From the NCBI RefSeq assembly GCF_003284725.1, contig NZ_PGTO01000003.1, positions 124,001 through 188,000 of the forward strand: a stretch of 64,000 bases of DNA, read 5' to 3'. Made by a program: the position numbers and the translations under genes. The stretch comes from Paramagnetospirillum kuznetsovii. GTDB taxonomy: Bacteria; Pseudomonadota; Alphaproteobacteria; Rhodospirillales; Magnetospirillaceae. The notes beneath the pieces were generated by a model, which made no database searches, was not told the DNA's origin, and worked only from the letters and a program-made list of their open reading frames with translations. Shown one piece after another: positions 43,665-54,998 of the stretch (positions are counted from its first letter, which is position 1; each line of letters starts with the position of its first letter).

Positions 43665-44285
43665 ATGCGGACGGTTCTGGTGGGCAATATCAAGGGCGGC
43701 TGCGGCAAGACCACATTGGCCACCCATATTGCCGGCGCCTTCGCCGCCAAGGGCCTCGCCACCGCCATCGGCGACTGCGATCGCCAGCGGTCCAGCCTGA
43801 ACTGGCTGCGGCGCAGGCCCGAAAGCCTGCCGCCCATCACCGGACTCGACTGGTCCAAGGATGTGGGAACACCACCCAAGGGTCTGGCCATGCTGGTGAT
43901 CGACGCCCCCGCCGCCATGCATCACAAGGACGTGGAATCCCTCATCGGCATCAGCGACATCGTGGTGGTGCCGGTGCTGCCCGGCGCCTTCGACGAGGAC
44001 GCCACCGCCCACTTCCTGGAGCGCCTCGCCAAGGTCAAGGCCGTGCGCAAGAACAAGCGCGTGGTCGCGGTGGTGGGCAATCGCCTGCGGCCGGGAACCC
44101 GCACCAGCGACCATCTGGACGGCTTCTTCGGCGGGCTGGGCTTTCCGGTGGTGGCACGGCTGCGCGACAGTCAGATCTATCCCAGCCTTGCCGCCCAGGG
44201 GTCCACGGTGCTCGACGCCAAGGATCGCCGGGCCCAGTCCTATGCCTTGGAATGGCGGCCATTGCTCGAACTGCTGGAACGATGA
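43665..44285 (+). CDS. ParA/Soj-like P-loop ATPase
   Basis: This 206-residue protein begins MRTVLVGNIKGGCGKTTLATHIAGAF, a deviant Walker A of the ParA/MinD class, and has Walker A' region LVIDAPAAMHHKD. It is a short orphan ParA without a ParB neighbour, like those that place single cargoes (chemoreceptor arrays, flagella, or mobile proteins). AAGGAGAAGCGGG precedes the ATG. Its stop overlaps the following histidine kinase start in ATGA, so the two are coupled, which suggests positioning of that kinase complex. The cargo is unknown. Confidence 0.83.
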   Translation: MRTVLVGNIKGGCGKTTLATHIAGAFAAKGLATAIGDCDRQRSSLNWLRRRPESLPPITGLDWSKDVGTPPKGLAMLVIDAPAAMHHKDVESLIGISDIVVVPVLPGAFDEDATAHFLERLAKVKAVRKNKRVVAVVGNRLRPGTRTSDHLDGFFGGLGFPVVARLRDSQIYPSLAAQGSTVLDAKDRRAQSYALEWRPLLELLER

Positions 44286-45985
44286 CCCTGGACAGGGCGA
44301 GCCGTAATTCCGATTCCGCCACCCTTCGGCGACGCATGATCATTTTGGTGGTCATCGTCCTGGCGGCGCTCGACGTCGGTGCCGCTGTCTGGATCGGCAC
44401 CGAACGGGCGGAAGCCCTGAGGATCGCCACGACAAGCGCCGTCAACACCAGCCGCCTGCTGTCGTCGGCGGTTGAGGCGCAATTGGGTGCCATCGACAAG
44501 GTGCTGATCGGCGCCGCCGAGTTGATCTCGTTCCAACGCGAGGAGCGAAGGCGTGGGAATGGGGCCATTCTCGCCTTTCTCAAGCGCCAGGTCGAACTGG
44601 TGCCCGGAGCAAGAGCCATTTTAGTGATCGGAGCCGACGGCAAGACCTTCTATGGGACAAATCTTTCCGAACCGTTTGGACCGGTGGACCTGTCGGATCG
44701 CCCCTATATCAGCCATCATATGACGGACAGGTCGCAAAAGCCCTATCTCAGCACCCCGATCCGAAGCCGCAACGATGGTAGCTGGATCGTTGCCTTGAGC
44801 CGTCGGCTGGAAGCGCCGGACGGATCCTTTGCCGGCGTGATCGCCGCCACCATTGATCTGCGACAATTGGCCAAGGTCACGGCCACCGCGTCGCCCGGCC
44901 GCCTCGGCTCGGTGGCGCTGGTCGATCTTGAAGGCACCATCCTGGCGCGATCCCCGGATCACCAGCAATTCGTCGGTCATTCCATCGCCACCCTTCCCGC
45001 CTTCCTGGAAGGTCGGGACAAGGAGCATGGCGACGGCATCATCGTTTCGCCGCTGGATGGCCGGGTCAGACTGTTCGGGTCAACCCGGGGCAGCGACTTT
45101 CCGCTGATTTCAGTGGTGTCGCGGGATCACGACGACGTTCTCGCCGACTGGCGCACCCAAAGCGCGGCGCTGGCAATGGCGGGCATCGTGGTAAACATCA
45201 TGGTGATCGCGCTGCTGACCCGTCTGCTTCGCCAATTGGCCTTGGTGGAGCAATCCTTCGACCAATTGGCCAGGGCGCGACAAGCCGCCGACACGGCCAA
45301 TCAGGCCAAGTCGGCTTTCCTCGCCAATATGAGCCACGAATTCCGCACCCCGCTCAACGCCATCCTGGGCTTCTCCGATGCCCTGATGACCGGCTTTCCC
45401 GGACACTCTTGCCAAGACTGCTGCCACGACTATCTCGGCCATGTGCAATCTTCGGGACTGCACATGCTAAGCCTCGTCAATGATATCCTGGATCTGTCGA
45501 AGATCGAGGTGGGCAAGGCGGATTTGGAGCGCGCGGAAGTGGACCTTGGGGCATTGGCGGGGAACTGCGTCGCCATCGTCAACCCCAAGGCCGACGAGAA
45601 GGATTTGCGGCTGACCCTCGACATCCGATCCCAGTCACCGGCTTTTGCCGATCCCCGCCGAATTCGTCAGATCATCCTCAACCTGCTCTCCAACGCCATC
45701 AAGTTCACACCCGATGGCGGATCGATCACGCTGACGCTGACCGAGTCCGCCGACGCCTTCCATCTGGCGGTTTCCGACAACGGAATCGGCATGAGCGAAA
45801 GCGAGGTCGAAACCGCGCTGACCCCGTTCGGCCAGAATGTCTCGGACATTGCGAGAAGCGAGGCCGGCACCGGCCTGGGGCTGCCATTGGCCAAACGACT
45901 GGCCGAATTGCACGGCGGCAACCTGACGGTCTTCAGCGTCAAGGGGGAGCGAACGACGGTGACCTTGGACTTGCCGAAGGCCTGA
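44282..45985 (+). CDS. Cache-domain sensor histidine kinase
   Basis: The 567 residues comprise an N-terminal helix (MIILVVIVLAALDVGAAVWI), a periplasmic dCache-like domain (~45-285, FYGTNLSEPFGPVDLSDRPYISHH), a second helix (~298-320), then a HisKA/HATPase core (LANMSHEFRTPLNAILGFSD with the phospho-accepting His, NLLSNAIKFTPDGG and GTGLGLPLAKRL). A Cys-rich insert, HSCQDCCHDY, follows the H-box and is unusual. No response regulator is adjacent. It is coupled to the ParA-like gene, and its stop abuts the convergent hemerythrin-like stop. Confidence 0.9.
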   Translation: MTLDRASRNSDSATLRRRMIILVVIVLAALDVGAAVWIGTERAEALRIATTSAVNTSRLLSSAVEAQLGAIDKVLIGAAELISFQREERRRGNGAILAFLKRQVELVPGARAILVIGADGKTFYGTNLSEPFGPVDLSDRPYISHHMTDRSQKPYLSTPIRSRNDGSWIVALSRRLEAPDGSFAGVIAATIDLRQLAKVTATASPGRLGSVALVDLEGTILARSPDHQQFVGHSIATLPAFLEGRDKEHGDGIIVSPLDGRVRLFGSTRGSDFPLISVVSRDHDDVLADWRTQSAALAMAGIVVNIMVIALLTRLLRQLALVEQSFDQLARARQAADTANQAKSAFLANMSHEFRTPLNAILGFSDALMTGFPGHSCQDCCHDYLGHVQSSGLHMLSLVNDILDLSKIEVGKADLERAEVDLGALAGNCVAIVNPKADEKDLRLTLDIRSQSPAFADPRRIRQIILNLLSNAIKFTPDGGSITLTLTESADAFHLAVSDNGIGMSESEVETALTPFGQNVSDIARSEAGTGLGLPLAKRLAELHGGNLTVFSVKGERTTVTLDLPKA

Positions 45986-46387
45986 TCAGCCCGCCAAGCG
46001 CTGTTCCATGTCCATTCCCCTTGACCGGGCGGGAACGCCGGGCGATTCGCGATAGCCCATGTGATCGATCCATCGCCGCCCCAGATCCAGCAGAGAGCGG
46101 CGGTCGATGGCGCGGTGGTCGCCTTGTCGCCAGTTGTCGAGGAGACGGGCGACCTTGGTCGCGAAGGCCAGATGGCGTCCAACCGGCCCCACCGGTTCGT
46201 CCGCGTCGCGCGCGAAATGACGATCGACCGCCCTCACCAGGGCTTCCAGCGCCTTTTCGACCACCACGGGAGGCGCATTGACCGCGAAAGCAACATCGAG
46301 TTCGTTGAGCAGATTGAGGACGAGACGGTGCTCGGCGTCGATTGCCGCATCTCCGACCGACAGTCGATTGTCCCAAATTGCGATCAT
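45986..46387 (-). CDS. Hemerythrin-like protein with incomplete iron site
   Basis: This 133-residue helical protein opens IWDNRLSVGDAAIDAEHRLVLNLLNELD, the standard bacteriohemerythrin start. Ligand positions are partly changed. His20, His57 and His72 are present. The expected Glu is Asp61, and the expected second His of the HxxxH pair is Ala76. The late His in WIDHMGYRE is followed by Glu rather than Asp. The normal diiron site may therefore be altered or lost. Hemerythrins carry or sense oxygen, and many magnetotactic and spirilloid bacteria have several. Confidence 0.78.
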   Translation of the reverse strand: MIAIWDNRLSVGDAAIDAEHRLVLNLLNELDVAFAVNAPPVVVEKALEALVRAVDRHFARDADEPVGPVGRHLAFATKVARLLDNWRQGDHRAIDRRSLLDLGRRWIDHMGYRESPGVPARSRGMDMEQRLAG

Positions 46388-46481
46388 GGCGGACTCCTCA
46401 CCTTCTGCTCGCCGCCAATTTGCCCTATTGGAAGTCCACATTGCAGGTGGGGAAATGGATAGCACCATGAGTAGTAGTGAC

Positions 46482-47345
46482 CTATCCCTTCGCCTTGGCC
46501 TCTCCCGCCTCTTCCTCGATCAGCCAGTCCAGCCTCCAGCCGCCACGGTCCGGCGCCAACACCTCGGCCAGCCAGGGCAATAGCGCGGCCAAGTCTTCGT
46601 CCAACCGCCAGGGTGGATTGATGATCAGCAGACCGCTGCCGTTCAGCCGGAACGGATCGTCGTCGGGATGGATCAGCAGTTCCGCCGCCAGCGCCTTCGG
46701 GCCGCCCTCGTCCCGGATGGCCTGATGGAAGCGGCGCAATGGCTCGCGCCCTTTGACGGGATACCACACCATCACCACCCCGGTCGGCCACAGACGGCGT
46801 ATCCGCCGCAACGAGGCAAGCAAGCGGTCCATCTCGTCCTTGACCTCGAAGGGGGGATCGATCAGCACCAGGCCGCGCCGCTCGACCGGCGGCAGCAGCC
46901 CCTTGGCCGCCACGTAACCGTCCATGTGATGAACCCCTACGCGCCCGTCACCCGCGAAGCAGCGCCTGAGTTCCCCCACGTCCTCCGGATGCAGCTCCAC
47001 CAGCGCCATGCGGTCATCGGGCCGCATCATGCTCCGAATGATCTCCGGCGAGCCCGGATACCAACGCAAGCCGCCCTCGGGATTAAACCTGCGGATGATC
47101 TCCCCATAGTGGGCCAACTGCACGGGGGCCACAGGGGCGGCCAAGACCTTGGCGATGCCGCCCAGATACTCGCCGGTCTTGCCGGCCGCCACCGATTCCA
47201 GGTCATAGGCACCCAACCCGGCATGGGTATCGAGCGCAAAGAACGGCTTGTCCTTTCGCAGCAAGGCATCCACCACCAGGGTGATCACGGCATGCTTCAT
47301 CACATCGGCGAAGTTACCGGCGTGGTAGGCGTGGCGATAATTCAT
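46482..47345 (-). CDS. rlmJ: 23S rRNA m6A2030 methyltransferase
   Basis: The protein starts at 47345 with MNYRHAYHAGNFADVMKHAV, the RlmJ signature, and is 287 residues. It has the DTHAGLGAYD SAM region, a catalytic DPPF in GLVLIDPPFEVKDE (~165) and the C-terminal block GSGLLIINPPW. The enzyme methylates A2030 of 23S rRNA. A longer frame to 47495 reads unrelated upstream DNA and is not supported. Confidence 0.95.
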   Translation of the reverse strand: MNYRHAYHAGNFADVMKHAVITLVVDALLRKDKPFFALDTHAGLGAYDLESVAAGKTGEYLGGIAKVLAAPVAPVQLAHYGEIIRRFNPEGGLRWYPGSPEIIRSMMRPDDRMALVELHPEDVGELRRCFAGDGRVGVHHMDGYVAAKGLLPPVERRGLVLIDPPFEVKDEMDRLLASLRRIRRLWPTGVVMVWYPVKGREPLRRFHQAIRDEGGPKALAAELLIHPDDDPFRLNGSGLLIINPPWRLDEDLAALLPWLAEVLAPDRGGWRLDWLIEEEAGEAKAKG

Positions 47346-47784
47346 CGTGGGGCCGTGTTCTCCAGGTTTGCCGGACCATAATACCAAGGATTTCCTCGAT
47401 CCCCGCCCGGCGCATGAAGGGCCCGGTGATCGGTTTCGATCAATGGGGCTTTGTATAAGCGAGACAGGCGAAATTCGAAAGCATCGGCAGTCCAACCATA
47501 ACTTAAAAATACGCGATCAAAAAATTCTACCAGGGGTTCTTCTTAAATTGTAATGATTTTAAATTCGCCGAAATGTCGACTCCTCCAATACAGTGTTGAC
47601 ACTATGCGAAGGCGCCAAATGGTAGGTGGCGACCAAACCCTGTGACATTTTGTCAAATTTTATTTTTACTAATCTATCGTTTTCATATGCCCGATCATGT
47701 ATAATCCGCGAACTTCCAAGGTCGATGAAAGTTCGGGTCCGTTATTTGAGTTTTGGCGTATTCTCTGTGGGGAGAGATCTCAAT
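47346..47784. other. AT-rich 439-bp spacer, probable promoter of the aerotaxis pair
   Basis: No gene is supported here. The segment from about 47500 to 47700 is notably AT-rich (runs such as AAATTTTATTTTTACTAA) in a 65% GC genome. It holds TTGACA at 47596-47601 among other possible promoter elements. GGGGAGAG lies before the downstream ATG. It probably carries the promoter of the PAS/chemoreceptor operon and that of rlmJ on the other strand. Low GC may also mark a site for a nucleoid protein. Confidence 0.45.
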
Positions 47785-48303
47785 ATGGCCGACACATACC
47801 TCTCTGGGGTCGAGCGAAGCTTCGCCTCCGACGAGATCATCGTCAGCAAGACCGACGCGAAGGGCCGAATCATCTATGCCAACGAAGTCTTCCTTCGGAT
47901 GGCGGGATATTCGGAGGCTGAAATCCTCAACCAGCCGCACAGCATCATCCGTCACCCCGAGATGCCGCGATGCGTCTTCAAGCTGTTGTGGGACACCATC
48001 TCCACCGGCAAGGAAATCTTCGCCTATGTGAAGAACCGGGCGAAGAATGGCGACCATTATTGGGTTCTGGCCCATGTCACCCCCACATTCGACAAGTCCG
48101 GCAACATCGTCAGCTACCACTCCAACCGCCGCGCCCCACGCCGCGAAGCGGTCGAGAAGGCAGAGGGACTGTATCGGCAACTGCTCGCCATCGAGCAGGG
48201 CAACCCCGACCGCAAGGCCGGGATGGAAGCGGCGTTCCAGGCCGTGATCGCCACGCTGCAAACCGCCGGAGTGCCGTATGATGAATTCGTCTTCTCTCTC
48301 TAA
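47785..48303 (+). CDS. Soluble PAS-domain protein (Aer-like sensor half)
   Basis: This 172-residue protein is almost wholly one PAS domain: [31 protein letters not shown] with the FAD-pocket-type block [21 protein letters not shown] (~50-75), strongly like the Aer aerotaxis sensor. It has no membrane helix or signalling domain. Its last 26 bases overlap a chemoreceptor gene that lacks a sensor, so the pair looks like an Aer protein split into two. FAD binding and energy taxis are inferred. Confidence 0.88.
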   Translation: MADTYLSGVERSFASDEIIVSKTDAKGRIIYANEVFLRMAGYSEAEILNQPHSIIRHPEMPRCVFKLLWDTISTGKEIFAYVKNRAKNGDHYWVLAHVTPTFDKSGNIVSYHSNRRAPRREAVEKAEGLYRQLLAIEQGNPDRKAGMEAAFQAVIATLQTAGVPYDEFVFSL

Positions 48304-49591
48304 GGCGCTGATCGCCTGCGCCGTCGCCGCCGGTCTGTGCGTGGTGGGGGCGATCATCACCCTGACCCGCGGCGCCGCCCTGGACGCCGCCGCCATCGCC
48401 ACCGCCGCCGTCAGCTCGCTGGTCGCGCTGTATTGCATCCATCAGGCCCGCACCGCCGTCCACCGCGCCTGCGACGTGCTGGGCGAGGCTGCCTCGGGGC
48501 GTCTTGATGCCCGCATCGTCGGAATCTCGGAAACGGGTGTGCTGGGTCAGTTGGAGCATACCATCAACCGCCTGCTGGACCTGACCGAGGTCTTCACCAA
48601 GGAAGCCGACGCCGCCATGGCGCTGACCTCCGAGGGACGCTATTTCCGCCACATCCTGACCGACGGCCTGGTGGGCGAGTTTTCCGATCACGCCCGCCTG
48701 ATCAACAAGGCGCTGAGCGAAATGGAAGGCCGCGCCAAGACCTTCACCTCGGAGGCCGCGGGCATCGGCGACAGCATCAAGCATGTGACCAATGTGGTCG
48801 CCGCCACCGCCACCGAGTTGGAAGCCACGGCGCGCCAGATGTCGGAGATCGCCAACCAGACCAGCGACACCTCGGCGCGGGTCGCCGATGCCGCCAACGA
48901 TGCCTCCAGCCATGTGGAATCCGTGGCCGCCGCCGCCGAGCAGGTCTCCGGCGGCATCCGCGAGGTGGCCGAGCGCATCCAGCATTCCGCCTCCATGGCC
49001 CAGGAAACCGTGCGCGTCGCCACCGAGACCGACGAGGCCATCAACGGACTCAACCAGGCGGCCCAGAAAATCGGCGAAGTGGTGAACCTGATCACCGAGA
49101 TCGCCAGCCAGACCAATCTGCTGGCGCTGAACGCCACCATCGAGGCCGCCCGCGCCGGGGAATCGGGCAAGGGCTTCGCCGTGGTCGCCAACGAGGTCAA
49201 GCATCTGGCCAATCAGACGGCGCGCGCCACCGACGAGATTTCCAGCCAGATCCAAAGCATGCGCAATGCCACCCACCATGCGGTGGGCGCCGTTCGCAAT
49301 ATCGCGGGCAAGATTCGCGAGATCAACGACAATGCCACCGGCATCGCCGCCGCCACCGAGCAGCAAAGCGCCGCCGTCGCCGAGATGAGCCGGTCCATCC
49401 GGACCGTCGCCGCCGATGTGCAGACCGTGGCCGACACCATCGGCGACGTGGCGTCCACCGCCGGAACCGCCACCGACGCCGCCGGTCAGGTTCTGATCGC
49501 GGCGGGCGACCTTGCCGCCCGCACGGTGTCCATGAACGACGATATCGACGCCTTCGTCGCCCGTGTCTGTTCGGGGATCAAGCAGGGGTAG
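48278..49591 (+). CDS. Methyl-accepting chemotaxis protein lacking a periplasmic sensor
   Basis: This 437-residue protein has two N-terminal membrane helices (about 9-28 and 34-54) with almost nothing between them. A HAMP/linker follows, then a full methyl-accepting domain with the tip [22 protein letters not shown] (~275). With no sensor of its own it must get its input from elsewhere. The PAS protein encoded by the overlapping upstream gene is the obvious source. Two adjacent ATGs (48278 and 48281) can serve as starts. Confidence 0.92.
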   Translation: MMNSSSLSKALIACAVAAGLCVVGAIITLTRGAALDAAAIATAAVSSLVALYCIHQARTAVHRACDVLGEAASGRLDARIVGISETGVLGQLEHTINRLLDLTEVFTKEADAAMALTSEGRYFRHILTDGLVGEFSDHARLINKALSEMEGRAKTFTSEAAGIGDSIKHVTNVVAATATELEATARQMSEIANQTSDTSARVADAANDASSHVESVAAAAEQVSGGIREVAERIQHSASMAQETVRVATETDEAINGLNQAAQKIGEVVNLITEIASQTNLLALNATIEAARAGESGKGFAVVANEVKHLANQTARATDEISSQIQSMRNATHHAVGAVRNIAGKIREINDNATGIAAATEQQSAAVAEMSRSIRTVAADVQTVADTIGDVASTAGTATDAAGQVLIAAGDLAARTVSMNDDIDAFVARVCSGIKQG

Positions 49592-49632
49592 TGCGGCGAT
49601 ACGCACGTCCGATGAGACGACTCTTGTGGAAA

Positions 49633-49694
49633 GCGGCCGGGACGGCCGCGCTCCGAGAATAGCGCGTCAATTGGAGCGCGGGCGTCCCGGCCGC
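49633..49694. repeat. Variant GC-rich palindromic repeat after the chemoreceptor
   Basis: The arms at 49633-49654 and 49673-49694 form a hairpin of the same family as 15454-15505, with core GGCCGGGACGGCCGCGCTCC. Compensating changes (CGGGC to CGGCC) keep the stem. It lies between the convergent chemoreceptor and nonulosonic-acid genes and likely ends both transcripts. Confidence 0.7.
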
Positions 49695-49742
49695 CTGCGC
49701 GTGGGACAGCGTTATCATCCATCCAGATGGCAGGAGAACCCG

Positions 49743-51775
<2,033 letters not shown>

Positions 51776-51779
<4 letters not shown>

Positions 51780-52729
51780 GACGGCAATCCGGCAAGGGTT
51801 CTCGCCTGAATGACGCCTTCCAGCACCGCCAGGGCTTCCGCCCCGCCGCAAACCGGCGGGGCCCCCTTGGTCGAGGCCAGGAATGCCGCCATTTCGGCAC
51901 GGTAATCATCGGCATAGGCGCCGTTCATGGTCACATCGACCCGCACGTTGCCGTCATTGCCCACATGGCGGAAGTGACGCTGGTCCAGATCCACATGGAT
52001 CTGCCCGCCGGTCCCGGCAAGGTGAAAGCCGCGCAGGCGCGGCCGCGTCACGTAATCCACATGGATGGTCGAGGTCACGCCGTTGGCATGTTCCAGAATG
52101 GCGTCGGCCATGTCCTCGGAGGCCAGTCCCAGCGTCCCGGTCCGGGTGGCGACGCAGGCCAGCGGCCGGAAGCTGCCCAACAGATGGGTGGCGAGATCGA
52201 ATTCGTGGATATAGTCGAAGATGGCGCCGCCGGTCTTGGGATCGTTGGCATAGCCCTGCCGGAAATCCTGGCCCGGCCGCCAGTCGGGCAGATAGAGCGC
52301 GGCGAGGAAGCGGCCCCACAGTACCCGCCCCAAGGCGCCGTCGGCCAGGGCGGCACGGGTCAATTGGACGCAGGGATGCATCCGCATGTTGAGGGCGGCG
52401 GCGATCACCAGCCCGGCCTTGTCGGCCTGTTCCAGCAAGTCCGGCAACCGGCCGATACGATGGCCCAAGGGCTTTTCCACCAGGGCATGGCGGCCCGCCG
52501 CGATGGCGGCGGCCAGATCGTCCTCGTGACGGTCGGACGGGCTGGCGATGACCACCGCCCGCGACGCGGTCAATGCCGCGTCCCGCGATAGGGCGATGCG
52601 GCCGCCTTCGGCTTCCAACAGCGCCCGTCGTTCGGGCGAGGGGTCGAATCCCACCACCCGCTCGCCCAGGGACAGGGCGTTGCGGGCATGGCGCAGTCCG
52701 ATACTGCCGAGGCCGAGAACTCCGATCAT
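51776..52729 (-). CDS. Gfo/Idh/MocA-family oxidoreductase
   Basis: This 317-residue NAD(P)-dependent sugar oxidoreductase has the Rossmann start IGVLGLGSIGLRHARNAL, the EKPLGHR motif (~87) and the C-terminal domain block FDYIHEFDLATHLLG. It is chained by four-base overlaps to pseC upstream and the fusion gene downstream, so it probably acts on an intermediate or donor of the same pathway. The position in the pathway is not known; standard pseudaminate synthesis does not need such an enzyme. Confidence 0.88.
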
Positions 52730-53913
52730 GACAGCACCCTCCCCAATTCACGGACCACCCGTTCGACCTCGTCGTCCTCCATGCCGTAGAACAGCGGCAG
52801 GGTCAGGCAGCGATCGTAATAGGCATCGGCCCCCGGCAGCGAAAGCCCCGGCGAGCGGCCGCGATAATAGGGCTGGCGATGCACCGGCAGGTAATGCACC
52901 TGGGTGGAGATTCCCCGTTCGGCCAAACCCCGCATCACCTTGGCCCGCGTGGTGCCACAGGCGGCGAAGTCGATCAGGACCACCTGGATATGCCACGACG
53001 GAACGCCGTCGGCGGCGCGGCCGACCGGCACCACCCGAGGCGCCAGGGGCGCCAGGGCCCGGTCATAGGCGGCCACCAGTTGGGCGCGGCGCGCCATGAA
53101 GCGATCCAGCTTGGCCAATTGGCTGGTTCCAAGGGCGCAGGACAGGTCGCTGGCCCGGTAGTTGAAGCCGGGCGAGGCCATTTCGTAATACCAGGGATTG
53201 GGACGCCCCTCGGCGTCGAACGCCTCGTCGGGCTGAAGAAAGCCGTCGGGGTCACGGGTAATGCCATGGCTGCGCAACAGCCGCAGCCGCTCGGCCAGAC
53301 GCGCGTCGCCGGTGGTGACGGCACCGCCCTCACCCATGGCCACCGTCTTGACCGGATGGAACGAAAACACCGCCATGTCGGACCACGCGCAGGCCCCGGT
53401 GGCCGCCTCGCCCTGACGGCTGCCCAGGGCGTGGCAGGCGTCTTCCACAACCGCCAGACCATGACGGCGAGCGGCCTCGGACAGCGCCTTCATGGCGACG
53501 CACTGGCCGTTGAGATGGACGGGAAACACCGCCTTGGGGACAAGGCCGCCGCAGCGGCGCAGCGCCTCTTCCAGATGCTCGGAGCCCATCAGGCCGGTGG
53601 CGGGGTCCACATCGGCGAACACCACCTCGCCCCCCACATAGCGGGCCGCATTGGCGGTGGCGACGAAGGTCACGGACGGCACGATCACCGCATCGCCCGG
53701 CCCCAGGTCCAGGGCAAGCGCCGCCAGATGCAGGGCCGCCGTCCCCGACGAGCACACGACCGCATCGGCCACCTCGGTCACCTTCGCCAATGCCGCCTCG
53801 AAGGCCGTCACGGCGGGACCGGTGGTCAGGCAGTCGGATTTGAGCGCCGCCACCACGGCGGCGATGTCGTCATCGTCGATGAATTGGCGGCCATAGGGCA
53901 GAGGTCGTGTCAT
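52726..53913 (-). CDS. pseC: UDP-4-amino-4,6-dideoxy-AltNAc aminotransferase
   Basis: This 395-residue DegT/DnrJ/EryC1 aminotransferase starts MTRPLPYGRQFIDDDDI. It has SDCLTTGPAVTAFE, VCSSGTAALHLAALAL and the PLP Lys in FSFHPVKTVAMGEGG (~183). The C-terminal half has YLPVHRQPYY. PseC aminates the 4-keto sugar made by PseB. It overlaps pseB (ATGA at 53913-53910) and the oxidoreductase. Family members with other sugars look similar, but the pseB neighbour supports PseC. Confidence 0.93.
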   Translation of the reverse strand: MTRPLPYGRQFIDDDDIAAVVAALKSDCLTTGPAVTAFEAALAKVTEVADAVVCSSGTAALHLAALALDLGPGDAVIVPSVTFVATANAARYVGGEVVFADVDPATGLMGSEHLEEALRRCGGLVPKAVFPVHLNGQCVAMKALSEAARRHGLAVVEDACHALGSRQGEAATGACAWSDMAVFSFHPVKTVAMGEGGAVTTGDARLAERLRLLRSHGITRDPDGFLQPDEAFDAEGRPNPWYYEMASPGFNYRASDLSCALGTSQLAKLDRFMARRAQLVAAYDRALAPLAPRVVPVGRAADGVPSWHIQVVLIDFAACGTTRAKVMRGLAERGISTQVHYLPVHRQPYYRGRSPGLSLPGADAYYDRCLTLPLFYGMEDDEVERVVRELGRVLS

Positions 53914-54947
53914 AGCTCCAGCCGACTGATCATCCCCAGCAATTCGTGTTCGGACAGCCACCAGCTATTGGTGTTGCTGGCATAACGGAAATCGTCGGGC
54001 ACCGGCACGCCCTCGGTCTGGGCATCGGTGGTCCAGAACGACAGCATGGGATGGATGACATAGCGGTCGTCCATCTCGCGAGTGGTGCGGGCTTCTTCCT
54101 CGTTGACCATCACCTCGTGCAGCTTCTCGCCGGGGCGGATGCCGACCACCTTGTAGGGCAGGTCGGGGGCCATGGTCTTCGCCAGATCGGTCATCTTCAT
54201 GCTGGGAATCTTGGGAATGAAGATTTCGCCGCCCTTCATCAGGCACATGGAGGACAGCACGAAATCGACGCCCTGCTGCAAGGTGATCCAGAAGCGGGTC
54301 ATGCGCTCGTCGGTGATCGGCAGGAATTCCGCGTTCTTGCGGATCAGGTCGCGGAAGAACGGCACCACCGAGCCGCGCGAGCCCACCACATTGCCGTAGC
54401 GCACGGCGCCGAACCGGGTCTGGGCGCTGCCCGACAGATTGTTGGCGGCGATGAAGACCTTCTCGGCCGCCAGCTTGGAGGCGCCATAGAGGTTGACCGG
54501 GCTGACCGCCTTGTCGGTGGACAGGGCCATGACCGTGCCGACGCCGTTGTCGATGGCGGCGCGCACCACGTTCTCGGCGCCCCACACATTGGTGCGCAGG
54601 CATTCGGTGGGATTGTATTCGGCCAGCGAGACATGCTTCTGGGCGGCGGCGTGAACGACGATATCGACGCCGCGAAACGCCATCTGCAGGCGTTCGAGGT
54701 CGCGCACATCGCCCAGGAAATAGCGGATGGCCGGATATTTGTGATCCGGGAATTCCTGCTGCATGTCGAAATGCTTCTGCTCGTCGCGAGAGAACACGAT
54801 CAGGCGCTTGACGCAATCCAGCCCCAGCACGGTGCGGACGAACTGCTTGCCGAACGAGCCGGTTCCACCCGTCACCAGGATGGACTTGCCGGCCAGCTTT
54901 TCGCGGATATCGTCGCGCCGAAAGGTGTTCAGGAGAGTCACGGTCAT
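53910..54947 (-). CDS. pseB: UDP-GlcNAc 4,6-dehydratase (inverting), pseudaminate pathway
   Basis: This 345-residue SDR enzyme has SILVTGGTGSFGKQFVRTVL near the start and DVRDLERLQMAFRGVD. It has the Lys-containing VHAAAQKHVSLAEYNP block, the catalytic YGASK (~150) and RYGNVVGSRGSVVPFF, all typical of PseB/FlaA1-type inverting dehydratases. It is the first step of pseudaminic acid synthesis. ATGs at 54947 and 54950 both follow GAAGGA. It heads the four-gene minus-strand chain pseB-pseC-oxidoreductase-fusion. Confidence 0.95.
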   Translation of the reverse strand: MTVTLLNTFRRDDIREKLAGKSILVTGGTGSFGKQFVRTVLGLDCVKRLIVFSRDEQKHFDMQQEFPDHKYPAIRYFLGDVRDLERLQMAFRGVDIVVHAAAQKHVSLAEYNPTECLRTNVWGAENVVRAAIDNGVGTVMALSTDKAVSPVNLYGASKLAAEKVFIAANNLSGSAQTRFGAVRYGNVVGSRGSVVPFFRDLIRKNAEFLPITDERMTRFWITLQQGVDFVLSSMCLMKGGEIFIPKIPSMKMTDLAKTMAPDLPYKVVGIRPGEKLHEVMVNEEEARTTREMDDRYVIHPMLSFWTTDAQTEGVPVPDDFRYASNTNSWWLSEHELLGMISRLEL

Positions 54948-54958
54948 CATTCCTTCGG

Positions 54959-54980
54959 AAAAAGCGGACCCCTCAGGGTC
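54959..54980 (-). terminator. Weak terminator between glycosyltransferase and pseB
   Basis: On the minus strand, GACCC-TGAG-GGGTC (54980-54967) is a 5-bp stem followed by CGCTTTTT. It lies 19 bp after the stop of the glycosyltransferase gene and before the pseB ribosome binding site. It may reduce, rather than block, read-through into pseB. Confidence 0.4.
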
Positions 54981-54998
54981 GCCGGAAATGGTTAAGAT

